In this document: positions 23,395 through 32,165 of the stretch, one piece after another
Layout of the letters: each line of letters opens with the position of its first letter
Position numbering within the stretch: the first letter of the stretch is position 1
Origin: Clostridia bacterium
GTDB taxonomy: Bacteria; Bacillota; Clostridia; Oscillospirales; CAG-272
Reading direction: 5' to 3'
Length of the DNA stretch: 34,897 bases
Assembly (NCBI GenBank): GCA_017508605.1
Contig: JAFVYN010000155.1
Span: 1-34,897, forward strand
Translations under genes and position numbers: made by a program
Notes under the pieces: generated by a model
Told to the model about the DNA's origin: nothing
Databases searched by the model: none
The model's input: the letters and a program-made list of their open reading frames with translations, nothing else

Positions 23395-24107
23395 AAATTC
23401 TGATCACCAATGACGACGGTATCTCGGCACGCGGGCTTTATCTTCTGACCGACTGGGCAAGGGGTCTCGGTGAGGTCACCGTCGTTGCCCCCAAGGTTGA
23501 GCAAAGCGGTAAAAGTCACGGAATCAATATCATCTCGCCCTTTGAGATCACCGAAGAAAAGCTCTTTCCCGATGTCAGAGCCTATGCCGTTGCCTCCACC
23601 CCTGCCGACTGCGTCAGATTCGGCATTGTCGGACTCAAGGAAGAATACGATCTCATCTTTTCGGGTATGAATGCCGGCTTTAACATGGGTAAGGATATCG
23701 TCTATTCAGGTACGGTCGGCGCGATCTACGAGGCATATCATCAGAACGCCAAAGCGGCGATCGCCTTTTCCACCGCGCCCGACACCCTTGACGGCGCGGC
23801 AAAGCATTTCGACCGTGTGCTTCGCTATTTTGAAGACCGCCGTCTTCTTGACCGTCATATGCTCTATAACGTGAACATTCCCGCCGAAGGCAAGGAGATC
23901 ATCATCACCCGTCAGGGCTGTGCGTACTATTCCGACGATTTTGAAAAATGCGGCGAAAATCTTTACCGTCAGGTCGGCGTGATGGTCTATCATGACAGAA
24001 ACGATATCTCCTACGATACCGATGCCGTCACGAGAGGTCATATCTCGATCACCCCGATGTCGACCGAGCGCACCGACCTCGATGTCTTCCACGCGCTGAG
24101 AGAGTAA
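23391..24107 (+). CDS. surE: 5'/3'-nucleotidase SurE
   Basis: A 238-residue metal-dependent nucleoside monophosphate phosphatase. The N-terminal MKILITNDDGISARG carries the metal ligands Asp8-Asp9, followed by VVAPKVEQSGKSHGI, STPADCVRFG, the SGMNAGFNMGKDIVYSGTVGAIYEA block (normally SGxNxGxNxG) and ISITPMSTERTDLD. I prefer the ATG at 23391, giving the canonical start, with GGGGGA just upstream and an ATGA overlap with the DHH gene; ATG at 23385 would add two residues. With the two DHH enzymes it makes a nucleotide-recycling operon. Confidence 0.94.
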   Translation: MKILITNDDGISARGLYLLTDWARGLGEVTVVAPKVEQSGKSHGINIISPFEITEEKLFPDVRAYAVASTPADCVRFGIVGLKEEYDLIFSGMNAGFNMGKDIVYSGTVGAIYEAYHQNAKAAIAFSTAPDTLDGAAKHFDRVLRYFEDRRLLDRHMLYNVNIPAEGKEIIITRQGCAYYSDDFEKCGENLYRQVGVMVYHDRNDISYDTDAVTRGHISITPMSTERTDLDVFHALRE

Positions 24108-24136
24108 CACTGTCAACTAACAGTTGCATATTCTAT

Positions 24137-24534
24137 AAAAAAGCACCCAACGGTTAGCGTGATACTCTTAACGGAGTATCACGCTAAAACTAAGTTTGCC
24201 CTTACGGGCAAGTGAAGTTATCTTCGATTGTGAAGTTCACTTTGTGAGTGAAGTTTCGCCTGACGGCGAAGTGATGGGCAAACTTAACTTCACTTGTGCG
24301 TAGCACAAACTTCACTGCGTAGCAACTTCACTTTCGCGGTAGCGAAAACTTCACTAACAGAAAAAGAGCAGAAACATAAGGTTTTTTACGCCTTGCGTGT
24401 TTGCTCTTTCTTCTGTATAAGGGGTTGGGCTTAGCCCATAAAGCATTTGACCGGTCAAATGCGATGCTCGCACTTAATAGCGCTTTTCATATTCTCCGCT
24501 AAGGACATCACCCGTTACGTCAGGTGCTTTTTTT
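24137..24534. repeat. 398-bp densely folded element with terminal inverted repeats (MITE-like), no gene
   Basis: The 472 bases from surE to the next gene hold no supported ORF. Ends match as inverted repeats: AAAAAAGCACC at 24137-24147 and GGTGC plus T run at 24523-24534, with further matches inward. Inside, in order: a perfect 14-bp hairpin (24154-24167/24174-24187); an 11-bp long-range pair (24191-24201/24276-24286) enclosing small hairpins; many copies of GTGAAGTT on the left and its complement AACTTCAC on the right, punctuated by 6-bp hairpins with tight loops (TTGCCC, TTCGCC, TTGTGC, TTTCGC types); a long interrupted hairpin (24355-24416); TGGGC/GCCCA (24426-24438); a 20-base perfect palindrome (24443-24462). 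It lies between convergent genes. It may be a non-autonomous mobile repeat or a structured RNA. Confidence 0.6.
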
Positions 24535-24538
24535 AATC

Positions 24539-24566
24539 AAAAAACCTCCCATAAGGGAGGTTTTTT
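24539..24566. terminator. Bidirectional terminator at the end of the importer/lipoprotein operon
   Basis: A 12-bp stem AAAAAACCTCCC/GGGAGGTTTTTT around a 4-base loop, with T runs on both strands. It ends the minus-strand operon 13 bases after the stop codon at 24580. Confidence 0.9.
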
Positions 24567-24579
24567 GTGTTGGTTGTCA

Positions 24580-27500
24580 TTAGCCTGCGATAACTTCGAT
24601 AGAAGCAACACGGACCTGAGCGGAGAGCTTAGCAACAGTAAAGCTGTCAGCAGCAGCGGGAAGAACAACGGTAACGACCGAGCCGGAAACGGTTACGGTA
24701 GCGCCGGAAATCGAGTTCTTGAGAGCGTCTGCATATTTCGAGCTGCCGCAAGTGAAGACGATCTTCGTCATGCCCTTGCATTCAACGATCAGCTGAGAAG
24801 CAGCATAGAAGCGGGCAGGATTTGCGTAGTCAGCAACGTTCGAGGTCGAAGCAGCCTTGTTATTGGTAACGGTAATACCGTTCTGTACCCAAACCTGCTG
24901 GGACGTATTAAATACAGTACGCTGAGCCTTATTGGCAAAGGAGATACTTGCGCTGGTGCCTTCGGAGGGCGTTTCGGGTTCTTCGGGTTCGGGTTCAACG
25001 GGGTCGGGACCTGCGAAGGTGAGACCTGCGGGGAACTGCGAAACACCGGTGTTTTCTGCCGTAATGTAGGAAACAGCGGAAGCGGAAACGGTTTCGAAGG
25101 TATTGTAAGTACCGAAGTAGTATTCAGCACCGTTAACGGTGGTAGACCAAGCCTTGGTAGCCGCATTGTAAACGAATACGTCACCTTCAGCGCTGAACTG
25201 GATCGAGAGCTTATCGGAGCTGTTGAAATAGATATCAAGATACTTCTTGGTGGTGCCGTCAAGTGTGTAGAACTTGTAGCCGTCGCCATCCATCTCAACG
25301 TAAATGTCGCAAGCTTCGCTGCCCTTGACAGTGGTCTTGAGGTATCTGCCGTCAACACCGCCGGTGAGGTAGAGATACTTGCCTGCCTTGACCTGATTGA
25401 GAGCGATCTTATACGCAACGCCTTCTTCGGGAGCGGTATTGAGATCAGCATAGGTCAGGGTCATGGGGAACTGCGAAACGCCGGTATTGCCTGCGTTGAT
25501 GTAGGAGATCTTGGATGCGGAAACCGTGTTGAAGCTGTTATACGTACCGAGATAGAGGGTCTGACCGCTCAGTACAGTCGTCCAAGCCTTAACGGTGGAA
25601 TCGTAAACGAAGGTAGCGTAAGCGCTCGTCGAGAAGACAACGTTGTTATAGTTGCCGCTCTTAACGAGGTTGATATAGGTCTTAGCTGTGCCGTTCATGA
25701 AGTAGAATGCGTAGCCGCCGTCAACTTCTTCAGCGAAGAAATCAACACCGTCTGCAAAGTACTCAGAGGTTGCATAGTAATAACCGTTCATCTTGCCGTT
25801 TACGTAAAGGGTCTTCTTGAGATTAGCCTGGTTGATCATGAACTTGTAAGCAACGCCCTCTTCAACGAGGAGGTTGATATCGTCGATGAGATCCAGGGGA
25901 TAAACAGACATGAAGCCTGCGGGGAACTGCGTCTTACCGGTATTGTCCGCATTGATATAAGAGGTCTTGGAAGCGGAAACGGTATTGAAGCTGTTGTAGG
26001 TGCCGAGATAGTAATCGGTACCGTCAACGTCGGTTACCCATGCGTCGATCTCAGCATTGTAGCTGAAGACAGAGTCGGTGGTTTCAGCGTAGGAGCAAGC
26101 GCCTGCGGTGATATCGATGTAAGCCTTTTCGCCGTTAACAAGGATGTAGAACTTGTAGCCGCCGAGTCTGTAAAGCTCTGCGTATACATCAACGCCCTTG
26201 ATGGGGCTGGTGGTGGTGGTCAGATACTTGCCGCTGACACCGCCGTCAAGATAGAGGGTCTTGCCGAGGTTAGCCTGATAGAGACCGAACTTGTATGCGG
26301 TTTCGGTTTCAAACGCGGTATCGAGGTCAAATGCTTCGATCACTGCGGTGAACTGGGTCTTGCCGCTGGTTTCGGTGGTAAGGAAGGAAGCAAGGCATGC
26401 GTAAACGTTGTTGTACATACCCGTGTTACCGAGGAAGTAGGTTACGTCATCGATCTTTGCGGTCCAAGCCTTGAGATAAGGATCGTAGGTGAATGCGGTT
26501 GCGGTCTCGCTGAAGGTAAGAGCAGCCTTGCCGTCTTCGTTGAGGTAAAGGGTAACGTAAACCTGCGTCATACCGTCGAGAACGTAGAAGCTGTAACCGT
26601 CGCCGTTTGCCTCGAGGTAAACGTCAGCGGCAAGAGCCTTGTTTTCGGTAACAGCAAGAGTTCTGCCGTCAACACCGCCGGTAAGATAGAAGAGCTTACC
26701 GATGTTGTTCTGCGCGAGAACGACCTTGTATGCCTTCTTGGCAACAGGCTCGTCATTGGGAGTAGGAGCGGGCTTTTCGTCTTCTTCGCCGCCGTCTTCA
26801 CCGCCTGCTACGGGAACAAGCTCATAGAAGCGTGCGGGGAACTGCTCAACGTCGATCTTCGCTTCGTTGTCACCCGTGATGTACGAGGTGTTCGAAACAG
26901 AGATGGTGGTGTAGGTACCGTAAGTACCGAGATAGAAGGTGTGATCGCCAAGCTTTGCGGTATAGAGGTTATGCTTTTCATCATAAGTCCATACTGCGGA
27001 AGGAGTTGCGGTCAGAGCGATATTTGCCTTAGCGGCATCGGTGTCGCGGGGAGCAACGTCGATATAGGTCTTGGTCTCGCCATCCATGAAGTAGAAACGG
27101 AAGCCGCCTTCTACTGCTTCAACGTAAACGTCAACAGCATCCTTCACGTCTTCAGAGGTAGCCATGTAATAGCCGCTCATCTTACCGGTGAAGTAGAAGA
27201 TAGAGTTCTTGTTGTTGAATGCGAACTTATAAGCCTTATCGGTGGTGGGCTTTGCTACCACGGAGGGAGCAACAGCGCCTGCTTCTTCAGCCTTGAGAGT
27301 ATAGAAGCGTGCGGGATACTGACCATTGTCGATCTTCGATTCGTTTTCACCGGTGATATACGAGGTGTTCGAAACAGAAACCGTAGTGAAAGTGCTGTAC
27401 GTACCAAGGTAGAAGCTGTGTTCACCAAGGGTTGCGGTGTAAAGATTGTGTGCTTCGTCATAGACCCAAACTGCCGAGGGCGTTGCGGTCAGAGCGATAT

Positions 27501-29133
27501 TCGCCTTGGAAGCATCGGTGTCGCGGGGAGCAACGTCGATATAAGTCTTGGTCTCGCCATCCATGAAGTAGAAACGAGCGCCGCCGTCAACTGCTTCGAT
27601 GTAAACGTCAACAGCGTCCTTATAATCTTCGCTGGTTGCCATGTAGTAACCGCTCATCTTACCGGTGAAGAAGTAGTTCTTGTCACCGATGTGCATAGCG
27701 AACTTATAAGCGGTGGAGACCTCGGGCTTAGCAACAAGCTCGGGCGTGTAAACGATCTGAGCTGCCGCGTCAACCTTAACCTCGAATTCCTTGGTATCGG
27801 TTACGTCGCCGCTCTTGATGGTAGCCGTTACCTTAACGGTCGTGTCGGCTGCGGGAAGCGTTGCGGTGATCTTGCCGCCGTTAACAACAAGGCATGCGTT
27901 ATCGGATGCCCAGGTGATAACAACGCCGGTGTAGGAAACACCTGCGGTAGGAACTTCGATGTCGCCGCTGACCTTGATTCTGTCGGTAAAGGTCAGATTG
28001 CCCTTTTCGAAAGCAACCTTGCCGGCATCGTCAAGCTCGGGGAGAGAGAGGAAGTTTACGTCGGTGGGAACGCAGGGAGTGAGATAGAACTTGCCGTCAT
28101 AAACCGAGATAACACCCGCGATATCAGCGGTCCAGCCGAGGTGGCTTTCCCAAGCGGAGGTGAATGCGGTTTGCTCAGCCTTGGTGAGAGGACAAGTGGA
28201 GGAAGAAATACGAACGTAGGTGGTGAGGTTACCGAGCGTGAAATAGTGGTAGCCATTGGTACCAAGCTCGCCGATGGTAACGCCCTTGAGGGTTACGTAC
28301 ATACCCTGGATGCCAACAAGCTCAGCAGCCTTCAGATCGGTAGCTGCCTTGAACGCGTCGGTCAGATCCTTGGCAACAACGTCGGTCTTAGCGCCTTCGT
28401 TGAGGATCTCAACCGAAGCTTCCTTAAGCTCAAACGTGCCGTTGTAGTTATCCTTCTTACCGGTAACGCGAACGGTCATGCCGAGTTCAACGCCGAGTTC
28501 GGTTACGGGATCCTTGGTAAGGCCGTAAACGTAGTAACCGCCGTCAGTATCCTGAACGTAGAGGCAGTTCGAGGAATTGCCCTTCGACTTTGCGATGATG
28601 CCCGAAACAACGCCCTTAACGATGATAAGCTCGTCATTCTTAGCAGCAACGTATTCAGCAAAGGTGTTTTCCTTGAACATCGGAACCTTTCTTTCGAAGG
28701 TTACGGTGGTGCTGTTACCGTCCTTATCGGTGATGGTAGCAGTCAGGGTGTAGGGGATATCCGCTTCCGCTCTGTCAACAACGTCGATGAGAACGGTAGC
28801 AGCGTCCTTTCTGGTGACGGTAACGCCGGTTACGTCGCCAACGGACCATTCGAGGGTGTAAGCTACGCCTGCGACACGGAGAGCGCCGATCAGCTCGTAG
28901 TCAACGGGGGTGGATGCGGATTCGTCTTTGTAGAGTGCGACAAGGTAAGCCTTGGCATCTTCAAGACCGGAGGGAGCGGGGGTATCGGTACCCTTGTCTG
29001 TCGTGGCAACGGGCGTGGTCACAACGGGCTTTTCGGTCGTCGTGATCTCGGTCGTCGTGTCATCGCCGCCGCAGGCAACGAGACAAGCCAGGCATACGGT
29101 TACCAAGAGTAAGCAAAGTAAAAACTTCTTCAT
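24580..29133 (-). CDS. Large surface lipoprotein with Ig-like, OB-fold and six ~140-residue repeats
   Basis: A 1517-residue lipoprotein. The start at 29133 opens a lipoprotein signal with the lipobox LVAC and Cys21, then a threonine-rich tether (25-55); an upstream TTG start adds nothing. Next come an Ig-like region (about 60-148), an OB-fold-like region (157-246, LIIVKGVVSGIIAKS, LYVQDTDGGYYVYG, GMTVRVTGK) like those accompanying extracellular nucleases, a linker domain, and a bacterial Ig-like domain (375-460). Residues about 466-1376 are six repeats, each opening AYK and containing a LTGG/FTGKM-SGYY-A segment, a FYFMDG-like strand and FYLGTY-T-SVS-SYI, ending in QFPA. Repeats 1 and 2 are near-identical; 3-6 are diverged. 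A proline/glutamate linker and a C-terminal beta domain (1393-1517) follow. No catalytic motif was seen. Being last in an operon with a nuclease lipoprotein, it may bind nucleic acid; this is inferred. Confidence 0.75.
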   Translation of the reverse strand: MKKFLLCLLLVTVCLACLVACGGDDTTTEITTTEKPVVTTPVATTDKGTDTPAPSGLEDAKAYLVALYKDESASTPVDYELIGALRVAGVAYTLEWSVGDVTGVTVTRKDAATVLIDVVDRAEADIPYTLTATITDKDGNSTTVTFERKVPMFKENTFAEYVAAKNDELIIVKGVVSGIIAKSKGNSSNCLYVQDTDGGYYVYGLTKDPVTELGVELGMTVRVTGKKDNYNGTFELKEASVEILNEGAKTDVVAKDLTDAFKAATDLKAAELVGIQGMYVTLKGVTIGELGTNGYHYFTLGNLTTYVRISSSTCPLTKAEQTAFTSAWESHLGWTADIAGVISVYDGKFYLTPCVPTDVNFLSLPELDDAGKVAFEKGNLTFTDRIKVSGDIEVPTAGVSYTGVVITWASDNACLVVNGGKITATLPAADTTVKVTATIKSGDVTDTKEFEVKVDAAAQIVYTPELVAKPEVSTAYKFAMHIGDKNYFFTGKMSGYYMATSEDYKDAVDVYIEAVDGGARFYFMDGETKTYIDVAPRDTDASKANIALTATPSAVWVYDEAHNLYTATLGEHSFYLGTYSTFTTVSVSNTSYITGENESKIDNGQYPARFYTLKAEEAGAVAPSVVAKPTTDKAYKFAFNNKNSIFYFTGKMSGYYMATSEDVKDAVDVYVEAVEGGFRFYFMDGETKTYIDVAPRDTDAAKANIALTATPSAVWTYDEKHNLYTAKLGDHTFYLGTYGTYTTISVSNTSYITGDNEAKIDVEQFPARFYELVPVAGGEDGGEEDEKPAPTPNDEPVAKKAYKVVLAQNNIGKLFYLTGGVDGRTLAVTENKALAADVYLEANGDGYSFYVLDGMTQVYVTLYLNEDGKAALTFSETATAFTYDPYLKAWTAKIDDVTYFLGNTGMYNNVYACLASFLTTETSGKTQFTAVIEAFDLDTAFETETAYKFGLYQANLGKTLYLDGGVSGKYLTTTTSPIKGVDVYAELYRLGGYKFYILVNGEKAYIDITAGACSYAETTDSVFSYNAEIDAWVTDVDGTDYYLGTYNSFNTVSASKTSYINADNTGKTQFPAGFMSVYPLDLIDDINLLVEEGVAYKFMINQANLKKTLYVNGKMNGYYYATSEYFADGVDFFAEEVDGGYAFYFMNGTAKTYINLVKSGNYNNVVFSTSAYATFVYDSTVKAWTTVLSGQTLYLGTYNSFNTVSASKISYINAGNTGVSQFPMTLTYADLNTAPEEGVAYKIALNQVKAGKYLYLTGGVDGRYLKTTVKGSEACDIYVEMDGDGYKFYTLDGTTKKYLDIYFNSSDKLSIQFSAEGDVFVYNAATKAWSTTVNGAEYYFGTYNTFETVSASAVSYITAENTGVSQFPAGLTFAGPDPVEPEPEEPETPSEGTSASISFANKAQRTVFNTSQQVWVQNGITVTNNKAASTSNVADYANPARFYAASQLIVECKGMTKIVFTCGSSKYADALKNSISGATVTVSGSVVTVVLPAAADSFTVAKLSAQVRVASIEVIAG

Positions 29134-29161
29134 GAGTAACTCCTTCAATTGTTAATATGTG

Positions 29162-30556
29162 TCAATGAACGGTAATACCGTCCAGAGCAACCACTTTGAT
29201 CTGATAGTCACCGTTGAACAATCCAACCACGCCTTCAATGTCAATGGTCTTGCCCGCAAAGGCGGCTTCGGTAACCTTTTTACCGTCAGCATCGAACAGC
29301 ACGTTCGTTCTGACGGTGATAGTCTTGCCGTCAACCTCGCAGGTCAGCGTCATTGCGCCGTTCGAGGTATCATTTTCACTTTCGGTCGTGTAGATTCTCT
29401 TGACAACGAGATTCTTCATCGAGATCGAGGTGTCCATGGCAAGGGACGAGAAGTCCTTGGTGTAAAGCGTACCGTCCTCGCGTTCGAAGGTGACCTTCTT
29501 TTCAAGGAAATCAGCAGCCGTTACCTCTTTATAGCCGGGCTTATTGTTTTCGCTGATAAGGACAAGGTTATTGGGATCGTTCGGCTTGAATGCGTTACAG
29601 GAAACACCGGCAACCTGCCATGTGCCGCCCGTTTCATAATACTGTGCCGTACCGACAATGCGGACCTCGTTGCCCTCGGAGAGGATCTCAAGACCCTTTG
29701 CCGAGAGATTGAAGCCGTAGTATACGTAAATACCGTAGTACATATCGGTTTCAGCGTCATAGCTTTCGACGTAAACACCGTTGTTGCTGTCAAGGGTGAC
29801 GATGCCCGTGAAGGCGACCTTCTTGTCAGCATAGTCTTCGATATTACGTCTCAGTTCTTTCAGTGTCAGCTCGACCGCGTCTCCATAGAAGAAGCCGGGG
29901 TCTTTCTGACCGGAATATACGTGAAGCTTTTCAGCCTTTGCCTGCGCGATAGCATCCATGCAAACAGAACCGTAACGGTTGTTGTTGGAATTCGACGCAA
30001 TGGCAAGACCGTTCTGAAGAAGCTCAATATTGAGGTTTCTCCAGGGTGCGTTCTCTTCGGTCTTGTACCAGATCCAGAGAAGGCATCTGTCACCGGTCGA
30101 GTCAACGTCCCACTTCAGGGTATCGGACTCGATCATAATGGAAACTGCCTTTTGCAGGGTTTCCTTGGTGAATTTGGAAGCGGCTTTGCCCCATTCCTCG
30201 ACCTTGCCGGTCGATTCGGGGGTGTTGACAGCAAGATATCTCGCTTTGACAACGTCCTTGCCGTTAACCAGCTCTTTGACGTTGAAGTGCGTGGTATCAC
30301 CGTCGATATACGACTTGACATCCTTGACGATCTGCTTGACACTGACTGAATCGTCACCCGGAACAACGGTAGCGGCATAGTCGATATGTACGTGTACCTT
30401 GGTTGTCTCGGGAACAGTTGTGGTCACCGTCGGAGAAGTAGTCGTAACGGGTGCGTCTGTCGTGTTTTCTGCCGTCGTTCCGGTCTCCCCGCCGCAAGCG
30501 GCGAGGAGGATCACGGTAACGGCAAGGATCAGTAAGAAAAGTAAACTACGTTTCAT
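29162..30556 (-). CDS. Thermonuclease (SNase-like) lipoprotein with C-terminal OB-fold regions
   Basis: A 464-residue lipoprotein: signal peptide with lipobox LLAAC (Cys21), Thr-rich tether, then a staphylococcal-nuclease-like domain at about 80-217. Active-site alignment: Asp87-Thr88 in YIDGDTTHF (D21/T22 of SNase), Arg106 in ARYLAVNTPES (R35), Glu114 (E43), Arg157 in TGDRCLLWIWY (R87), and the end AIAQAKAEKLHVYSG. The calcium ligand Asp40 is replaced by Asn111. After it lie two beta-rich segments that look like OB folds (about 230-320, KKVAFTGIVTL, GNEVRIVGTAQYY; and 370-464). It should cut DNA or RNA at the cell surface. The start at 30556 gives a proper lipoprotein signal; it is 17 bases after the binding-protein gene, so it belongs to the importer operon. 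B. subtilis YhcR combines OB, TNase and nucleotidase domains in one protein, a useful comparison. Confidence 0.85.
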   Translation of the reverse strand: MKRSLLFLLILAVTVILLAACGGETGTTAENTTDAPVTTTSPTVTTTVPETTKVHVHIDYAATVVPGDDSVSVKQIVKDVKSYIDGDTTHFNVKELVNGKDVVKARYLAVNTPESTGKVEEWGKAASKFTKETLQKAVSIMIESDTLKWDVDSTGDRCLLWIWYKTEENAPWRNLNIELLQNGLAIASNSNNNRYGSVCMDAIAQAKAEKLHVYSGQKDPGFFYGDAVELTLKELRRNIEDYADKKVAFTGIVTLDSNNGVYVESYDAETDMYYGIYVYYGFNLSAKGLEILSEGNEVRIVGTAQYYETGGTWQVAGVSCNAFKPNDPNNLVLISENNKPGYKEVTAADFLEKKVTFEREDGTLYTKDFSSLAMDTSISMKNLVVKRIYTTESENDTSNGAMTLTCEVDGKTITVRTNVLFDADGKKVTEAAFAGKTIDIEGVVGLFNGDYQIKVVALDGITVH

Positions 30557-30573
30557 ACTCTGACGTCCTGCAA

Positions 30574-32064
30574 TCAGTTCTTGCATTCCTGAATTGCTTT
30601 TTCGAATTCCTTCTTGATGAAAGCATCTACGTTGCCGCCGTCGCTGTTAACAAGGCAAGCGGTGAGAAGCGAACCAACCTGCGTACGAGCCTTCGAAGAG
30701 CCGTTGAACGCGGGAGAGGTGTAGTAAGCATCAGCCTGCTCAAGGCAAACCTTAGCCGAAAGAGCCGCGATATATTCGCCGCCGTTAGCCTTGTCAAGGA
30801 ACTCTGCCTTGTAGATGGGGTGTTCACCAACGCTCTTGAGGACCGGAACATAGCCCGAAGCCATCGAGAACTCAGCCTGGAAGTCGGTCGAAGTGGTGAG
30901 GAACTTGATGAAGAGCCAGGATGCGAGAACTTCCTGAGGATTATCGTCCTTGAGGATGGTCACGCTGGGGCCCTGCGAGATTACCTTGGGCTTGTCGGGG
31001 TTGATCTGGGGAATGGGAGCGATACCGACTTCGAAGGGATATGCGCCGTCGATCTTAGCGGGACGCTGGTGAGTAGCACCTGCGGAAGAACCGATGGACA
31101 TATAGCTCTTGATCACGTCGGTGGTAGTGAAGAGGCTGGAGGTGTAGCTACCGAGGATCTCCTGGGTGGTTACGTAGCCCTTCTGATACCATTCACGGAA
31201 GCGCTTTACAAAGTTTCTGTTGGTTTCATTGTCAAAGAGGAAGTGCTCGCCGGTAGCCGAGGTGTAGTCGGAGCCGAGCTGTTCGCACATGGTGATGAAC
31301 CAGTTGGATTCGGAGTCGTAGCCGAGCGGGATTGCCATGGGATCGATCTCAACGATCTTCTGCATGGTCTCTTCCATTTCGTCCCAGGTGGTGGGAACCT
31401 TGAGGTTGTGCTTATCGAAGAAGGTCTTGTTGTAGTAAAGAACTTCCGTCGACTTCGAGAAAGGAAGCGAGTACATCTTATCATCGCCGAACTGCTTACC
31501 TTCTTCATAGTAACCGGGGATGAAGTCATTGAGCTGTGCTTCGGTAAAACCGATGGTCTCGGTGGTGCCGTCCGCACGGGTTACGGTAACGGTCGAGCCG
31601 ATGAGGGTATCGAGCGTCTGAACCGCCTTAGCGATGTTGTAAAGAGCAACGTGGTCAGGATAGCAGTATGCGATGTTGGGCTGAAGACCTGCGGGAATCT
31701 CCTTGGAGATCTGGTCGCGAACGTCATCATAGCCGCCAACCTGCTCGTGCTTGATGGTGATATTGGGGTAGAGCTTGTTGAACTCAACGATATAAGAATC
31801 GAGAACGGTGCGGAGGTTTTCACCCATCGTGTGATAGAAGGTGATGGTTACGGGCTTGGTGGTGTCAAAGCCGCCTTCGGGCATCGTGAAATCTTCGATG
31901 TCAACGGGCTTATTGGGATCAAGCTCCGGACCCTTTCCTTCGGTCGTCGAGGGTGCCGCTGTGGTGGTCTCAGTCGTGGTGGTGGTCGTCGTGCCGCCGC
32001 AAGAGGTCAGAACGAACGAGAATACCATAACTGCCAGCAAAAGGGCTGCTACAAGTTTCTTCAT
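30574..32064 (-). CDS. ABC importer substrate-binding lipoprotein (family 1, UgpB-like)
   Basis: A 496-residue extracellular solute-binding lipoprotein with lipobox LTSC (Cys22) and a tether of threonines (25-45). The mature part is of the CUT1/family 1 type: VTITFYHTMGENLRTVLDSYIVEFNKLYPNI at the start, the hinge-region YYNKTFFDKHNLKVPTTWDEMEETMQKI, PLGYDSESNWFITMCEQLG, and SIGSSAGATHQRP. The last features recall the glycerol-3-phosphate binding protein UgpB, so the ligand could be a sugar, polyol or sugar phosphate. It is expressed with the two permeases and ATPase upstream and with the nuclease lipoprotein downstream. The ribosome binding site is AAAGGA. Confidence 0.9.
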   Translation of the reverse strand: MKKLVAALLLAVMVFSFVLTSCGGTTTTTTTETTTAAPSTTEGKGPELDPNKPVDIEDFTMPEGGFDTTKPVTITFYHTMGENLRTVLDSYIVEFNKLYPNITIKHEQVGGYDDVRDQISKEIPAGLQPNIAYCYPDHVALYNIAKAVQTLDTLIGSTVTVTRADGTTETIGFTEAQLNDFIPGYYEEGKQFGDDKMYSLPFSKSTEVLYYNKTFFDKHNLKVPTTWDEMEETMQKIVEIDPMAIPLGYDSESNWFITMCEQLGSDYTSATGEHFLFDNETNRNFVKRFREWYQKGYVTTQEILGSYTSSLFTTTDVIKSYMSIGSSAGATHQRPAKIDGAYPFEVGIAPIPQINPDKPKVISQGPSVTILKDDNPQEVLASWLFIKFLTTSTDFQAEFSMASGYVPVLKSVGEHPIYKAEFLDKANGGEYIAALSAKVCLEQADAYYTSPAFNGSSKARTQVGSLLTACLVNSDGGNVDAFIKKEFEKAIQECKN

Positions 32065-32114
32065 GGTATAAATTCCTTTCTTTCTTTTGAAGAATCGTGA
32101 ATGATATTTATGTC

Positions 32115-32129
32115 AAGAGCCATGCTCTT
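32115..32129 (-). other. Intra-operon hairpin before the binding-protein gene
   Basis: In the 101-base gap between the MalG-like permease and the binding protein, a perfect 6-bp stem AAGAGC/GCTCTT with a 3-base loop is seen, without a T run. It may act as an RNA-stability element that lets the binding protein be made in excess. Confidence 0.35.
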
Positions 32130-32165
32130 AAACAACTGTTGGGATACCGATCGGCAAAAACCGTA

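Noticed and set aside
24190..24355. CRISPR-like spacing of repeated AACTTCAC units
   Set aside because: The units are only 8 bases, appear in both orientations, are separated by self-complementary hairpins rather than unique spacers, and no cas gene is present.
24565..29112. A 1515-codon open frame on the plus strand
   Set aside because: It is the complement of the large repeat lipoprotein; its long openness follows from that gene's codon use. It has no ribosome binding site, signal or recognisable domain.
30820..32100. A 426-codon plus-strand open frame
   Set aside because: Antisense shadow of the UgpB-like binding protein, whose lipobox and family motifs are clear.
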